This document shows, in pieces, positions 13,926 to 13,929 of a stretch of 13,929 nt of DNA. The stretch's first letter is position 1; every line of letters starts with the position of its first letter. This stretch comes from JBDRGC01 sp043818215. Lineage in GTDB: Bacteria; Chloroflexota; Anaerolineae; Anaerolineales; UBA11858. The translations under genes were made by a program, and so were the position numbers. The stretch lies in the NCBI GenBank assembly GCA_043818215.1, contig JBDRGC010000211.1, positions 1 to 13,929 on the forward strand, written 5' to 3'. Below the pieces are notes generated by a model, which saw only the letters and a program-made list of their open reading frames with translations, was not told the origin of the DNA and did not search any database.

Positions 13926-13929
13926 ACCA

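Overview
The window reads like accessory, secretome-rich DNA from a Chloroflexota bacterium, probably class Anaerolineae. This rests on recalled family patterns, not a search: two secreted proteins end in a YLPxxL motif (YLPIILR, YLPLVLQNQ), there is a WD40 protein with an embedded LysM domain, a degraded transposase resembling ones recalled from Anaerolineae, and many short terminal-inverted-repeat elements.

Layout, left to right. (1) Positions 3-1118 (+): a WD40/LysM protein whose 5' end is made of a 95-bp inverted-repeat element and stays open to the window edge. A strong terminator follows, nested in a second inverted repeat. (2) 1284-1775 (+): a decayed transposase N-terminal region (two frameshifts, one in-frame stop), abutting another inverted-repeat element at 1776-1888. 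(3) 2064-7173 (+): the centrepiece, two adjacent genes. The first is a 1087-aa exported protein with an N-terminal type I-like dockerin, propeller-like repeats, a CARDB-like domain and carboxypeptidase-regulatory-like domains. The second, 13 nt downstream, is a 610-aa exported protein with an N-terminal cohesin domain, a duplicated beta module and a C-terminal YLPIILR motif. They look like a non-cellulosomal cohesin-dockerin pair made in one operon. (4) 7174-7910: a gene graveyard with a C-terminal remnant that looks like a glycosyltransferase (-), a strong terminator hairpin and two tandem copies of a roughly 175-bp element. (5) 7921-9238: a truncated minus-strand secreted-protein gene that abuts, near 9122, the C-terminal scrap of a plus-strand D-2-hydroxyacid dehydrogenase. 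(6) 9245-9532: a dense cluster of inverted repeats, including an element of about 139 bp, a hairpin with 19-bp arms, a perfect 28-bp palindrome and a GC-rich inverted repeat. (7) 9540-13732 (-): a large gene for an exported protein with a gluzincin-like zinc metallopeptidase, a VWA domain, a calcium-binding-like repeat, FN3- and Ig-like domains and YLPLVLQNQ. It is split into two frames by an apparent 1-nt deletion near 11,180. Upstream are a good RBS, a possible promoter and a G-quadruplex motif.

All intact products appear exported and built for surface adhesion, assembly or proteolysis. A possible working model is that the cohesin protein is retained at the envelope, perhaps through its C-terminal motif, and captures the dockerin protein. 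The right third is visibly more GC-rich (one sampled line is 62% GC) than the cohesin/dockerin region, which may point to a different origin. No tRNA, rRNA or CRISPR array was seen.
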